Below are positions 23,301 through 31,681 of a stretch of DNA of 64,000 bases, piece by piece. The position numbers were made by a program, and so were the translations under genes. Numbering within the stretch: position 1 is the stretch's first letter; each line of letters begins with the position of its first letter. This DNA is from Lineus longissimus (Eukaryota > Nemertea > Pilidiophora > Heteronemertea > Lineidae). The notes beneath the pieces were generated by a model. The model did not search any database. It saw only the letters and a list, made by a program, of their open reading frames with translations, and was not told where the DNA came from. Location of the stretch: NCBI RefSeq assembly GCF_910592395.1, contig NC_088315.1:19386219-19450218 (forward strand), given 5' to 3'.

Positions 23301-25597
23301 AAACACAGTTTATTTTAGGCCTATGCACTTACCTTCTTACGTAAGTGCATAGGTTCATTTTCTATCAGTTTTCTTATACTCGCCCCATTCGTGTGCAGAG
23401 CTCTGTGGTGTGGAGACCAGAAGAACGTTTGCTCCTGTTTCTCCTTCTTGGACAATTTACTCCAAGGTTCGACGTTTGTGATTAATTCTTTCCAAGCCTA
23501 TAAATGGAAAGAATGCTTTTCTAACTGTGTGTCGGGCTGTGTGTCTCGAGGGATATTTCAAACTATGTATTGGCACAGACCGACATAGACTCGTGCACAT
23601 GTGATACAGCTATTTCGTAAAGTCGTTTAAAACAAGTCTCTGTGGCGGCCGCAAGGAGGGGCACTTTACGTTTACGTGTACGTGTACGTGTTGTCGTACT
23701 TCCTGTTAGATATATGTACTTCCTGTTGGATGTGTACTTCCTGTTTGTCATTCAAGGCCTTCGTAAACCGTGACTTCTCTTTGTCACTCACTTCCGTTAC
23801 CGGACTTGCACTCATCCTGTTCTTTTTCGTGACGTCATCTCTACATGTACATGACTGTGTTTCTACTGGCGGATGTGTCTTCAGTTACAGACGGAGCGAA
23901 CTTCTCCTAGCATTCAATGAGCTCTGGTGGTGTTGACACTTATAATATGTTTATGTTTACCTGGCTTGTTCCTGTTATTGTGAATAAAGTGTGTTTGTGT
24001 ATTTGTGTAAAACAGCTTCAGGGTTTGTGTTTCTTCTGGTAATTTAGTAGTGTTTTTTCATGTAGCTATGGTACAGATGTAGGGTACAAACAGCCTTCTT
24101 GCCAGACGCCTGGAATTCCTGACGCTTTTTTTGTTTTTTGTTTTTTTGTTAAGTGCCTTGAAGTGTTTTACAAAAGGCGCTATATAGATTGTTTTAATAA
24201 TAAAATAATAATAATAGAAATTTGGAAGTAAAGAGTGTCCCATAAGCCAAAGCTGGCTGGCCTTTTCATGAGGGATGACACTATGAACAAACTTGACTTA
24301 TAGTCAGCAAGTTTCTAGATCTGCCCTGCATGTAGTGGTTTCTGTGTTTTAGATATCCCTGAGGAGCTTCCTGATGGAGCGTATGGGTTGGACGAGGATG
24401 GCCGACGGGCTGCTGCTGCTGCTGATTCAGATTCTGAGGAGGGGGATGAACCAGAATATGATGATGATTTCGAGGAATACATGTCTGACGAGGTAGGAAC
24501 ATTTTTTTTTCTGACTCACGAAAGGCGCAAAAATTTTGATCACTTACTTAATGATCTTCAAAGTCGAGTTCAGTTTTCAAATTTTTTAGGGAACAAAGGA
24601 TGCCTTAAAGGGTAACTCCTGTCAAATTTCACAATGTTTTAGCTGTTTTTGACAAATGACTACGTCACTTTCTCATAAATTGGTAAGGTTTTCGAATCGA
24701 AATGCACATTTTCTAGAAATTGATGGTTTTAATCCCGCCCTGATTCACCTGTGATCTCTAAGACTAGTATTTTTGTGTTTCTCTTGCAGGATTTGGATCA
24801 GATCGTGACGACGGCCAAACAGACGCAGGACCGGGTTGACCGGAAGGTGGGAAGTGACGAGGAATACGTCGAGGAGGCGAGGCCAGAGAGTAACGCGTCT
24901 CTCAGGAGGAACATGATCATGCAGTGAGTTATTTTGGCACCGGTTTATCCTATTTCAGGAATGGCAGATCATACTTGTGCATGAGGCTTAAATTATGAAG
25001 TCTTATTCCTAATCCTAGTGCTGGCTGATGAGTTAGAAAATGACTTGTAAATAGAGCCAGCTTTCTGACATTTTTTAGATACAAGAAAAAAGTGTGATAT
25101 ATCTTGCCAAATCTTCTGATTTTCACCTTGTGTTACAATACCAGACAGAGCCAATTGGGAAATTGTTATCTTAGTCAACTAGAATATGAGCAGATGTGCG
25201 CCTTTTTTGCGCAAACCTATCTTGTCTTAGTGACACAAGGTACAGCTAGAGTGTGGTCAGGATCCCAGACAAGATGGTAGTCAGGATCCTTCCCTGAATG
25301 GCAACTGAAGCACAATTGTATTCGGCCAAGTAACAAACACTATAGTCTCAGAGCTAACAAACAATTACAAAACAGAACTGGAATGACACATGATACAAAT
25401 TACTGGCTTCTGACTTTAAAAGACGTAATTTCTTTTTCAGGCACTGTGAAGAGGTTATAGGGAAAGCGAAATTCAAAGAACTGCAGAAATACTGGGGCGA
25501 TGTGGACACGAGGCCGCAATTTGATCACATCGTCGGCAACGAACACAAAGAGACATGTTACCTTGTTATCGAACTCTTAAATGCCGCTATAGAATGA
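11363..25597 (+). CDS. NEK: NEK-family serine/threonine kinase
   Basis: The kinase domain occupies the N-terminal ~260 residues, as in NEK1/3/4/5. It has a glycine loop GRGAGGPV (11-18), beta-3 Lys33 in AALK, alpha-C Glu52, catalytic HRDIKPQN with Asp133, DFG at 151-153, and an activation segment KTCVGTPCYLSPE ending at 178. All catalytic residues are present, so the kinase should be active. Exons: 11363-11445, 11807-11884, 12240-12378, 12852-12999, 13254-13483, 13609-13688, 13963-14124, 14462-14607, 14879-15010, 24353-24492, 24790-24923, 25441-25597. They join to 542 aa without a stop. The tail is acidic and Ser-rich (residues ~330-445, with a poly-Ala stretch) and ends in a ~95-residue segment with predicted helical character that I cannot assign. 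The ninth intron is inflated by the BEL/Pao element. NEK kinases act in mitosis and ciliary biology; which paralogue this is remains open. Confidence 0.85.
12411..12812 (+). repeat. tRNA-derived SINE, family A, copy 1
   Basis: A tRNA-like head carries an A box (CTTGTGGTTAACAGTGCTGG) and a B box (GGTTCAATCC) about 30 bp apart, followed by a conserved body containing ACTTAAAACTGAGGTTCCTT and GACCCCACCAAGTGA. The same body recurs at 15588, 40660, 52340 and 63500, which defines a repeat family. This copy lies in NEK intron 3. Confidence 0.7.
14339..14392. repeat. Perfect 25-bp hairpin with 4-nt loop
   Basis: Arms 14339-14363 and 14368-14392 are perfect reverse complements (arm begins TGTAATTTCAGTTCAATTAA) with a loop of only AAAA. 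It lies in NEK intron 7. Such a tight perfect palindrome is mutationally unstable, so it is probably recent. It is AT-rich and not of typical miRNA form. Confidence 0.8.
14623..14796 (+). repeat. pogo/Tigger-like MITE, copy 3
   Basis: It follows TA with CAGTGGAACCTCTCTTTGCG and contains three to four CTCTCTATTAAGGACA-type blocks and the internal GTCAGTCCCGAGGGTGT. The right terminal repeat is degraded (GGTACCGTT). It lies in NEK intron 8, about 15 bp past the splice donor at 14607. Confidence 0.65.
15588..15821 (-). repeat. SINE family A, copy 2 (antisense)
   Basis: The body (CTTGGTGGGGTCT) and tRNA-like head (GGGATTGAACCCGTGTCC, the complement of the B box) are in reverse orientation. It ends about 35 bp upstream of the BEL/Pao 5' LTR in NEK intron 9. 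Confidence 0.6.
15854..15858. repeat. Target site duplication, left (GATGT)
   Basis: GATGT directly precedes the 5' LTR and recurs at 24076-24080 directly after the 3' LTR. A 5-bp duplication fits BEL/Pao integrases (4-6 bp) and shows that both ends of this element belong to one insertion. Confidence 0.9.
15859..16729 (+). repeat. BEL/Pao 5' LTR
   Basis: 871 bp, starting TGTTCGGTTGTTGG and ending GCTATGGTACA. It contains a hairpin (CCTATGCACTTAC...GTAAGTGCATAGG near 15976), three TACTTCCTGTT repeats (16351, 16371, 16389), a full CRE palindrome TGACGTCA at 16484-16491 and a polyadenylation signal AATAAA at 16637-16642. Confidence 0.95.
16637..16642 (+). terminator. LTR polyadenylation signal (AATAAA)
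   Basis: AATAAA followed by a long GT-rich stretch (GTGTGTTTGTGTATTTGTGT), a classical cleavage/polyadenylation context; the same signal is at 23983-23988 in the 3' LTR. As the element is in sense with NEK, either copy could prematurely end NEK transcripts. Confidence 0.65.
16731..16748 (+). other. Candidate primer-binding site
   Basis: TGGTCTCTCCGACCGG begins one base after the 5' LTR. It starts with TGG, complementary to the CCA end of a tRNA, as expected for a minus-strand primer site. I could not assign the tRNA species. Confidence 0.55.
17572..22992 (+). CDS. BEL/Pao Gag-Pol polyprotein
   Basis: One uninterrupted 1806-aa frame. A Gag-like N-terminal part (DUF1759-like, ~1-380) is followed by three Cys/His clusters (CVFC near 388, CFNC near 421, CKSC near 440) that bind nucleic acid. 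An aspartic protease follows with LLDTGSG near 518. Reverse transcriptase has VVFDGS near 820 and the catalytic FVDD near 938. RNase H has GFGDA near 1120, PELELIAAL near 1161 and WTDSQ near 1193. The integrase zinc finger (HYHK...CKTC) spans ~1440-1480. Integrase catalytic residues appear in GVDFAGP (~1511), LSDNAKTF (~1576) and GFYERMVG (~1625). A C-terminal DUF5641-like segment closes the protein. No stop or frameshift interrupts it. Being fused in one frame, Gag and Pol need proteolytic processing. The start ATG lies in the context CAATATGG. Confidence 0.95.
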   Translation: MAASLNELLEKRRITRGRFTKYITVTDTAAKEAETLVADDESNEKDVHIAIRTALSSFKRVEEVYGELSGVQDQIDYHADNDARLKAVKDDDGEVRYLKAYNHMCASIQGLEACLSPVQEASEASGKSAKSEFSPEMFAESLSKALAGVSTGVSETQLEEILSTLTHKKRVIQIPKFKGDTELFDQWRDLVGAEVRKPGYSDVEKTHVVISLLDGEVAKLVSGLKDPSYEEIIEFLENRYGDVLARIEKAVNEIASVPVVKSPTVRELDPVLNTLVANWNYIKKRTHDDPELIRSSWILTALVRRKMPKSLVRKWDSERIKEEKRTTAPSNLPIRIDDLIEKIQDAVKVARRSESLPNDPKKERSFERRPSGHALNVIPQTQESTESRCVFCDNAHQSYSCPSVSKMRVEERCERVKAARACFNCLSRFHMVKTCRSRGCKSCKKNHHTLLHFEKRSGSDNAARSNVSGSSNLTSKVPHQNKVESTAGLVKSTGSTNVVMQSGIVKLESKSRVAEGRVLLDTGSGVTFISRSMAKRLNLRGPKVEGEFILAGGEVMATTTEKVKFYLSGILPGWKGEVFEISAYILDKPSAPINAVNVDFTKMSHLRGLQLAERFPVQANSEVDVLLGIEDTLNILKEKRIRGPPGTPMAQKTHIGWILCGPYSTQTEVNRTYCVHRVSFQEQNETEMATRYWDLEHLGIRPNESKNSTELETSVLEQHRMMTTRVGDHYVTGLPRHPSYKDRILKSNRALATNRLIGLEKRLKRDPRLASEYEAQIQDLLSAGRAEKVLEDREPDNHQVWYLPHHPVVRRDKTTTKVRVVFDGSMIGYEGVSLNETLLPGPALQPDLPGVLLRFRRHRVALVADIEKMFLQVKMRKEDQDSQRFLWRGLDKSKEPEVYRLTTVTFGLTSSPFQTILDHVKTKKESYPKAVAEIEDNIFVDDVLTGEELVEDAATLTTDLKTVLYDGGFSLRKFISNKPEALSHLEERDLASFHKVATFAEESTKTLGVKYSPREDVLMFSFLERMDDRPVETRRSVLQQLHRVYDPLGMLSPFTIKAKQIFQRTWLTQGTWDDPLPEELDHEWRTWKEQVEILDEIKVPRCLKPEDFQNPIYSLHGFGDACEASYGSAIYLLAEDRPSGRKYSTLLFSKTRLSPIGKRHSIPELELIAALINARLVTYVRNELKLLIEKTICWTDSQVVLHWISKPAYTWQVFVANRVSEIQQLVRPLNWRYVPGKLNPADLCSRGVTARAVVDSALWWDGPLFLRQKETEWPPIIVVSNEAEKANEKKKTTSTSLAVLPSQRIKDSEVEQYVEKFSDYEKFIRVMMRLRSWITLYRRDKANKDVDTVRDEGSDRLSERRKEELHWIQWAQEKHFQKEIQKLKAGESVEKTSVIVQLNPYWDKRSRVIRVGGRLNYAPLPEEVKHPIVLPTHNSFVKMLVMHYHKITLHPGAAQTLASLRNRYWIVHGKQEVRRILNTCKTCREPLKIDQRMAPLPEERISIAPAFTNVGVDFAGPLFVRVTVGGESTSKVYICLFSCMVTRAIHLELVETLTTEQFMLALPRMMSRRGRCRMMLSDNAKTFKKASDIVQKIFKKQDDVRDKLEQEGIRWKFITERAPWHGGFYERMVGSVKRPLKKVLGKSKLTQIELMTVLTEVEAMVNSRPLTMVSSDTEDWLPLTPGHLAIGRSPQSLPEVDKVTAQTTLGKCWRYQQSLMKQFWNRWTTEYLLQLQQMRKWTDVRDNLQVGDVVFLAEEGMRKGDWTLAKVEELHPGRDNLVRSVTVRTAAGLRRRPVQKLRLLEPVDNQ
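23191..23203 (+). other. Polypurine tract
   Basis: CAGAGGGGAGGA immediately precedes the 3' LTR and is the expected plus-strand primer of an LTR retrotransposon. Between the polyprotein stop and this tract is a 60-odd codon frame from 23028 with a hydrophobic N-terminus; it is not recognisable as an envelope protein. Confidence 0.8.
23204..24075 (+). repeat. BEL/Pao 3' LTR
   Basis: 872 bp, identical to the 5' LTR apart from one extra A (GTTTAAAACAAG) and one C to T change near the end. It is followed directly by the GATGT duplication. Confidence 0.95.
24120..24215 (+). repeat. L2/SINE-type 3' tail remnant
   Basis: AAGTGCCTTGAAGTG...AAAGGCGCTATATAGAT followed by an (ATA)n/TAATAA tail. A stem formed by GTGCCTT/AAGGCGC and a short tandem A/T tail is the conserved 3' end of L2-clade LINEs and the SINEs they mobilise. 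Only the tail is present. Confidence 0.5.
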
Positions 25598-25666
25598 TGA
25601 GGGCAAACCAAGGAGACTGATGTTTTCCGTCCATAATTTTCATGAAACAGATGATTGGTGGTTCAG

Positions 25667-25930
25667 AGATAGAAGTGCTTGTTTTACAAACAAAGAAGCT
25701 GTGAATGTGATGTTGAGATATTGAGGGAACTGCTGTCATTTGATTGATCTTTTTCATCCACAATTTCTGACGATTTGCAAAATATGATTAAGGTTTAAAG
25801 ATAGAAGTGCTTTATTTACACACAAAGAAGTTGTGAATGTGATTTTGAGATCACAGAGGAACCTGTGTCATTCGATAACTCTTTTCGACCACACTTTGCT
25901 TTCGCCAAATCTGATCAAATTACAGAAAAG
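25667..25930 (+). repeat. 132-bp tandem duplication in NEK 3' flank
   Basis: Two diverged copies (25667-25798 and 25799-25930) share AGATAGAAGTGCTT, ACAAAGAAG.TGTGAATGTGAT and TTGAGAT. It probably lies in the NEK 3' untranslated region, 70 bp beyond the stop. Confidence 0.6.
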
Positions 25931-26598
25931 GTGCTTTATTTTGCTTACAGTGTGGTTCTGAATAAGCTGCAATCTGTCGGGTGATGATTCAGCGATTCCT
26001 AATAGGGTACTTTAGCAATAATTTGAGTCTGATCAGAACAAAAGCTTGCTTCACTTCAGCTTATTGTCGTAGTTTACTAGCCTGACGTGAGGGGAAAGGT
26101 CATTTTCAGGTCACTGAGATTTAGCGACAAAGGTGGAGGACTTTGGGGATTGACCCCCATATTTTAACGGGACAGAGGAGGGGTAGAAAGCTATCTTTCG
26201 ACTGGCACCCCGTTTTCCCCCCTGCTGAAATAAGTAAAACTAATCCGTCCAACACTTAAGAGTAGTACCGTAGTACTAGTAGTAGCAAGTACAGATTAGA
26301 GAGGTTACCAGAACCTGCTGTCCATGGGCGGGTTGACCCACAGTACCTGTTGTCCAGTAAATGTATTTATAAGATTTGATCATGAATATTGTCCAATTTA
26401 AGTTTGCTATTGTGAATGTTTGTGTATATATGATGTTTTGGCTTCAGTTTTTAAAAGTAGATGATGGACTAATAATCCAGCCACTACAATTCCCACTGTT
26501 TGGTTCAGTGCATGAAGGCCCTGGCGATTTAGCAGCATCTCGTGGGGAAATTTGGTGGGAATAACCTTAAAACAGTATGGGATATCGATTTAGATGTA

Positions 26599-26670
26599 CA
26601 GCAGAACCTCCCTTAGCGGATACCTCTCTATTAAGTATGCCCTCTCTATTAAGGACACTACTTTTGGCTG
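26599..26670 (+). repeat. pogo/Tigger-like MITE, copy 4 (left half)
   Basis: It begins after TA with CAGCAGAACCTCCCTTAGCG and contains two TCTCTATTAAG blocks and GGACACTACTTTTGG, then loses similarity. Confidence 0.55.
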
Positions 26671-26861
26671 TTTTAACCCAGATTTAGCTAGAACTCCTTG
26701 GCAGTTCATGAAGGGAGTATGTCTAGGATGACAAAATTAATGAACTGCCTTGGGAGTGTGGGTTGGGTTCCTAGTCATGAAGTGGCTTGCCAGATTTAAA
26801 TAAACAAATTTATTTTTAATGCATTTCAAACAAATTCTTTACTGCTCAATGTGAGCTGTAG

Positions 26862-27260
26862 TTAACACTAACAGCGCCGAACCACGTAGATCTACGTGGC
26901 CCAAATCCCCCTCTTTGAGCTGGTTATCGAAGTCTCGTGGACTTCTTTAAAGAACTACGCCATCGCCATCTTCAGGGCAAGATAGGAACTGAAAGGACCA
27001 AACGGTCTTCAGTTCCTTCCGTGCCCTGAAGATGGCGATGGCGTAGGTCAGACTGACTTCATGAAAGAACTACGCCATCGCCATCTTTAGGGCAAGGTAG
27101 AAATTGAAAGGACCTTTTGTCTTTTCAGTTCCTAGTTTGCCCTGAAGATGGCGATAGCGTAGTTCGTTCATGAAGTCTATAAGACTCCGATAACCAGCTC
27201 AAAGGGGGAGGGGGGATTTGGGCCAAGTGGATCTACGTGGTTCGGCGCTGAAGGTGTTAA
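26862..27260. repeat. TTAA-flanked foldback element with nested hairpins
   Basis: TTAA at 26862-26865 and 27257-27260 bound a 391-bp element whose arms are long inverted repeats (AACAGCGCCGAACCACGTAG at left; the right end has its complement TACGTGGTTCGGCGCTGAAG). The arms continue through GGCCCAAATCCCCC and GAGCTGGTTATCG. The left arm carries a perfect palindrome CCACGTAGATCTACGTGG. The interior holds two successive hairpins (about 26953-27045 and 27067-27163), each built from ACTACGCCATCGCCATCTT and its complement. TTAA duplication suggests a piggyBac-type non-autonomous element. Non-coding. Confidence 0.75.
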
Positions 27261-30200
27261 GATGTGAAAATCTAAAGATTTCTTTAAGAATTCAATTCGT
27301 CAAACCTTTGATGTATATTAAAAGTAACGTATGTAAAAATATCCCCTTTGTTTGATTAACAGAGGATGAAATAAAAATAAACTAAAAATCTCACACATAG
27401 CGTCTCTTTTCTTAATTAAAAAGCATGCAGCTTCTCAGATCAAGGAGATTGAATTCATTCTGTTCACTTATCAACGTGATGCAATGGAGGTTTCATGCGA
27501 AAAACTGTTGGATATGTGCCAATCCTGGTTGAATCGTGCAACTTGGGTTTTGTCTATTTGCTATTGGAATGCAAAAACTGAGGACTGAGAAAATATAAAC
27601 AAATGTTCTCATCATAGACAGGTTGGACAGGTTTGTGTTGCCACTGACCAGTCACATGTTTTGCCTGGAACAGAGTCACAGGCGCTTGCAGCATTGTCCA
27701 AAGGAAATTTCTCTTGGCTTGGCCTTCTGACTTGGTCTGAATGTGAGCCTTTGTTTAGTTTTGGCACTGGCTGGTCTTTGTCAAACTTGTCTATTCTCAT
27801 AAAAGATATCCTCGCGAAAGTCATAGGAAGTCATTGAAGTCATTGAAGACCACAACAAACCAGCAACAAACAGAAGACTGTGTGGATACATACCACGTGC
27901 TATTTTATTTGCTGTCTATATTTAGGTTTGTTTTGGCTTTGAACGTCCACCTCTGTCTGGTGTGATGATGTCTGTAGTCTTAGCAAATGCATAAACAAGG
28001 ATAGCTTACCCTAAAACTTGTTACCAGTTCCTCCTTTAGGCCTAAGCCTTGGGTGTCGACTTCAGTCCTAGTTGGATAAACACGATGGGTTTCATATTTG
28101 ACTCTATGGGCTGGCCCACACATATCCTTGAGAAATCAGTCAGTCATATCCTCCTCCCCTCGCTCACGTTACTGAGCTCAGGATGGTCCACACAGGGTAC
28201 TCCAGTAGCTGTCCAAAACTCCATCCGCACAGGTATGGTCTCCACTGGAGACAAGCGTACTGCTGTGGATAGGGTCACGCGTGGCCAATGGGAAATGAAT
28301 AGCAAATGAAAAATTTACAAGGATTTCATTTCCTCTTATAGGGCCCATCAGACTGGTCCTATGAGGTAATAGACTGAACCTTGTCCAAACTGAAGGCCTT
28401 GCTGTCCAGGGAAAATCTATCTTAGACCGTGAATAACCCAGTTATTCAGGGCATGAAAGACAAAGACAAGTCAGATGTACATTCACTTAATTTCTTATCA
28501 AACTAATCTGTTTTTATTTACAACATAGTTAAGTCATACAAGATGAGATACTCATGACCCTGAAATACCCCCTCTCTCTCCTCACCCCCCCCCCCCCCTT
28601 ATAAATGCTCCAGAACTGATTTCCTAAATAAAGGGCTAATGAATTTGGCACAAGTATACAAGCATTCAACAGGTTTTAACATCAACTGCTCCACCTGGTG
28701 AAGGTTCTCAAAACTACTTACTGATGCCAATTTCAACAGCCAAAGCCAACAGATGAAGGTGTGGTACCAGAAACCAGCAACCAACACTTTCTTTGGTCAA
28801 TATAGCAAAGTGCAGACACAGTCAACCTTGCACCCCTAAAGTGCACAAATGGTCCAACCTAGACTTATTGCACCTCCAATACATGAGACAAGTCCATTTC
28901 AAGATTCAGGGGTAGAACCAACAAATATTTACACATTCGGACAGTGATTTTTAGAAAATTCGACAAATAACACAAAGCATTTTGAACCAGGACTGAACAC
29001 ATCTGTTTTCTTCATAAAAATATTTAAGAATTCAAAAAACTCGAAATTACAAAATATCCCCCGAATGTAAATTTTGTGCAACATTGCAACAAAACTTAAG
29101 ACACAATAACTGATTGCATCCCATCAACTTTTGAAATCATAATCGATCTGAATTTCCAGACAATTATTGTTGACGACGGCGAAACTAGCACGTGAAAATT
29201 ATCATTTGGTGCAGATTTGATTTTTTTAATTTCTTAGAAAAATACGAATATTTAATATAAATCTCCGAGTCATAATCTTTCGAAGGCTTCATACTCAGAA
29301 TTTATCACATTGTCTTTGAGAACATGAGAAATGACGCAAACACATTGTCTAAATTGTGCTCATTTTAGCAAAATACTTGTGTGTTTTTTTCTCTTTGTAA
29401 GGAATGAATGATGGTATTAAGTCATTGAAATTGGTAACAAAGAAGGAATGAAATCAAAGAATTAGTTCCAATGAGTTCCTTACCTATACTGGTGAAAGTA
29501 ACACAATAGTAAAGATTTTTAACCGCTGTTAAGTAACACAATAGCAGAGATTTTTAACCGCAGTTTTTTTGGGGTGAATCTGCCACGAAACAATTCTGTA
29601 TGCCACTGAGATCAAATTTTTTTACGGTTCCATAAAACGACATTTCAGAAAAAAATAAACGGACAGAAAATAAATATTTACCTACATGTAATATACAATA
29701 AATAAATATCAAAGCAAGGGTCGTCCGATACTCTGCAGAATCTATTTTGAAGGAAAGATATCTCAATTTTCAAGCATAAATAATTTGAATAAAATTTGTT
29801 AGGCCCGACGACAAGGAGGGCTCCGAAAATAAGGGTACGGTACGTAAATTGTAATGTTTCCCTTCCATTCCAATGACGAGGAGTGAGATGAAAAATAAAC
29901 GATATTCAAAGCATCAACTTATCCCAGAAGTGAACGACATTAAGCGAACAGGAAACCCAAGACATGGTTCATTTTACACAAACACGGAAGAACAACCATA
30001 TTTCAGCGACATTTCCAATTATCATCCGTTTCATGGAAACAAATTTAATGTCTCTCGAAGCTAACAGAACATAATTCAAAACATTCCTGAGATCACTGTT
30101 TATGCTACACTTCGTCATTAACTTTTTTGCAGCCCCCTTCCTCCAGGACATTTCCCCAAAGAACCATTCCTTGGTTTTGAAATCTTATCAAAACTGCATG

Positions 30201-30654
30201 TATACGTCCCGTACCTTTCAGAGGAAACATCTTCAGAAAAACTAAATCATATTCTGAGTCACACTGTATATTGCTTTTAAGCACAAAATGCAGATGAGCA
30301 CATGAGTTGGAACTTATTCTAGTGTTAGTCATTGTTTGAGGAATACTACTTCCTCACAAAAACCAGCTCAAGCAGAGTGGGTTCAAAAAGCACTAAGCCA
30401 TAAACTGTCTTTTATGACCAAAAACCATGACGTTTTCATGAGCGTTTTATCGCTTTTGGAGTTTCTTAGTTGTCTACAGACTATTGCTGCTCCCCACCCT
30501 CCAAAACTGGCAAACTTGGAACTTGCAAAGGTCAATCACCAGACTAAGGAATATTGCAATTTGAACCACTTAACTTTATCATGAATTAGATTGTGCTAAA
30601 CCATTCTCATTTCTTGAAAATTTGCCAATTACATATGTACATATACAGGAACTA

Positions 30655-30850
30655 CATCCAGGAGATCAGTGGCATAGTGGTTGGAGTGCCGGGCCCATAA
30701 TCACGAGGTCGTGGGTTCGCCTTTCCAAGGATAACCACTGTCTTTGTCATCACAATGGTTCAGCACAATCTCATGCAATTATCAATGTGTACCTTATACC
30801 CTCCCCTCTCAAGGGTAGACAAACCACGTTCGCTCTGTATAACCTTACGG
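30655..30850 (+). repeat. tRNA-derived SINE, family B
   Basis: The head has an A box (TGGCATAGTGGTTGGAGTGC) and a B box-like GGTCGTGGGTTCG, about 30 bp apart. The body ends in TACCTTATACCCTCCCCTCTC. A diverged inverted piece of the same body lies near 31010-31060. It is not a functional tRNA gene because the cloverleaf is incomplete. Confidence 0.6.
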
Positions 30851-31681
30851 TTGATTTATGATTGCTTGGTGAATCTCTAACATGAATTTCCAAAACTTGC
30901 AATGATGATGTGTTTGCTTGTCACCTTGTGACGTGTCACACACAAAATAGCCTCTGTTTGGCTCGTTGGACACATTAGAGTTGTCACGCCTTACCGAAAT
31001 TTTGTCAATTCCTTTTCGGGGGAGGGGTACAAGATACCTGTTGATACTTGCATTAACCCAAATCCTTCCAAGTATCACAAATTGACACAAATAACATCAG
31101 ATTATCCGGACAATAACCAGATATGTCTCAAGAACTTGGCTTCAAAAAGATTGAGTCATCCACATTTACACCCCCATCTCTCTCTATGGACTGGTCCAGT
31201 TATGCATAAGAACAAGTCCACTTCAGAAGGTGGGGGTGTTAAGTATGACTCAATGAGCCTTGGTGGTTCCGGTCAGACACGGAATGAAAAGCCAATCGGA
31301 AGAAAGTGTCCGGATTGTCACGGCTTGAGCAAATGTGCCAGACATTTGCCGAGAACTATCATGATATCGAAATGGATCACCATTCTACCCAAACAAAAGA
31401 CAGAACACTTCTACAGATGGCTCACACAGCTCTAGCGACCGAACTTAACCAGCAGAGGTACATATACTCAATATACGTGGTATCTATTAATGCCAGGGCT
31501 GGACACGATGTTTACGATCTTGCAATGTCACTTGTGGCACAAACGGTGTTTTTATGTCGGCCATTTTCAACATGAGATTATTCCAATCTGTGCCTGACGA
31601 GGAACCACAACACAGAAACAGAACCTCCACAACAAGACAAAAGGTCCAGATTGCACAATTTGCATAAAACACGAGTCAACG

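Larger units (their letters stand above)
15859..24075 (+). mobile_element. Complete BEL/Pao LTR retrotransposon
   Basis: An 8217-bp element in the sense orientation inside NEK intron 9. Order: 5' LTR (15859-16729), candidate primer-binding site (from 16731), untranslated leader, one long Gag-Pol frame (17572-22992), polypurine tract (23191-23203), 3' LTR (23204-24075), flanked by GATGT duplications. LTRs start TG and end CA. I see only two differences between the LTRs (a one-base A-run indel and C/T at the CATGCAG/CATGTAG site), so insertion is very recent. Domain order protease-RT-RNase H-integrase and the FVDD RT motif identify the BEL/Pao superfamily. There is no clear envelope gene. Every structural part needed for retrotransposition appears present. 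Confidence 0.95.
25598..31681. other. Intergenic region between convergent NEK and PHF-like genes
   Basis: I see no protein gene here; the open frames lack splice-linked partners or family resemblance. It contains the NEK 3' flank with a 132-bp direct duplication, a pogo MITE fragment, a TTAA-flanked foldback element (26862-27260), a poly-C tract near 28586, and a tRNA-SINE at 30655. AATAAA at about 27369 is a possible distal polyadenylation signal for NEK. Confidence 0.5.

Noticed and set aside
28049-28309. 86-codon plus-strand open frame
   Set aside because: No recognisable domain, no flanking splice logic, and ordinary intergenic composition.
30660-30725. tRNA gene
   Set aside because: A and B boxes are present but no acceptor stem or complete cloverleaf can be formed, and a SINE body follows directly.
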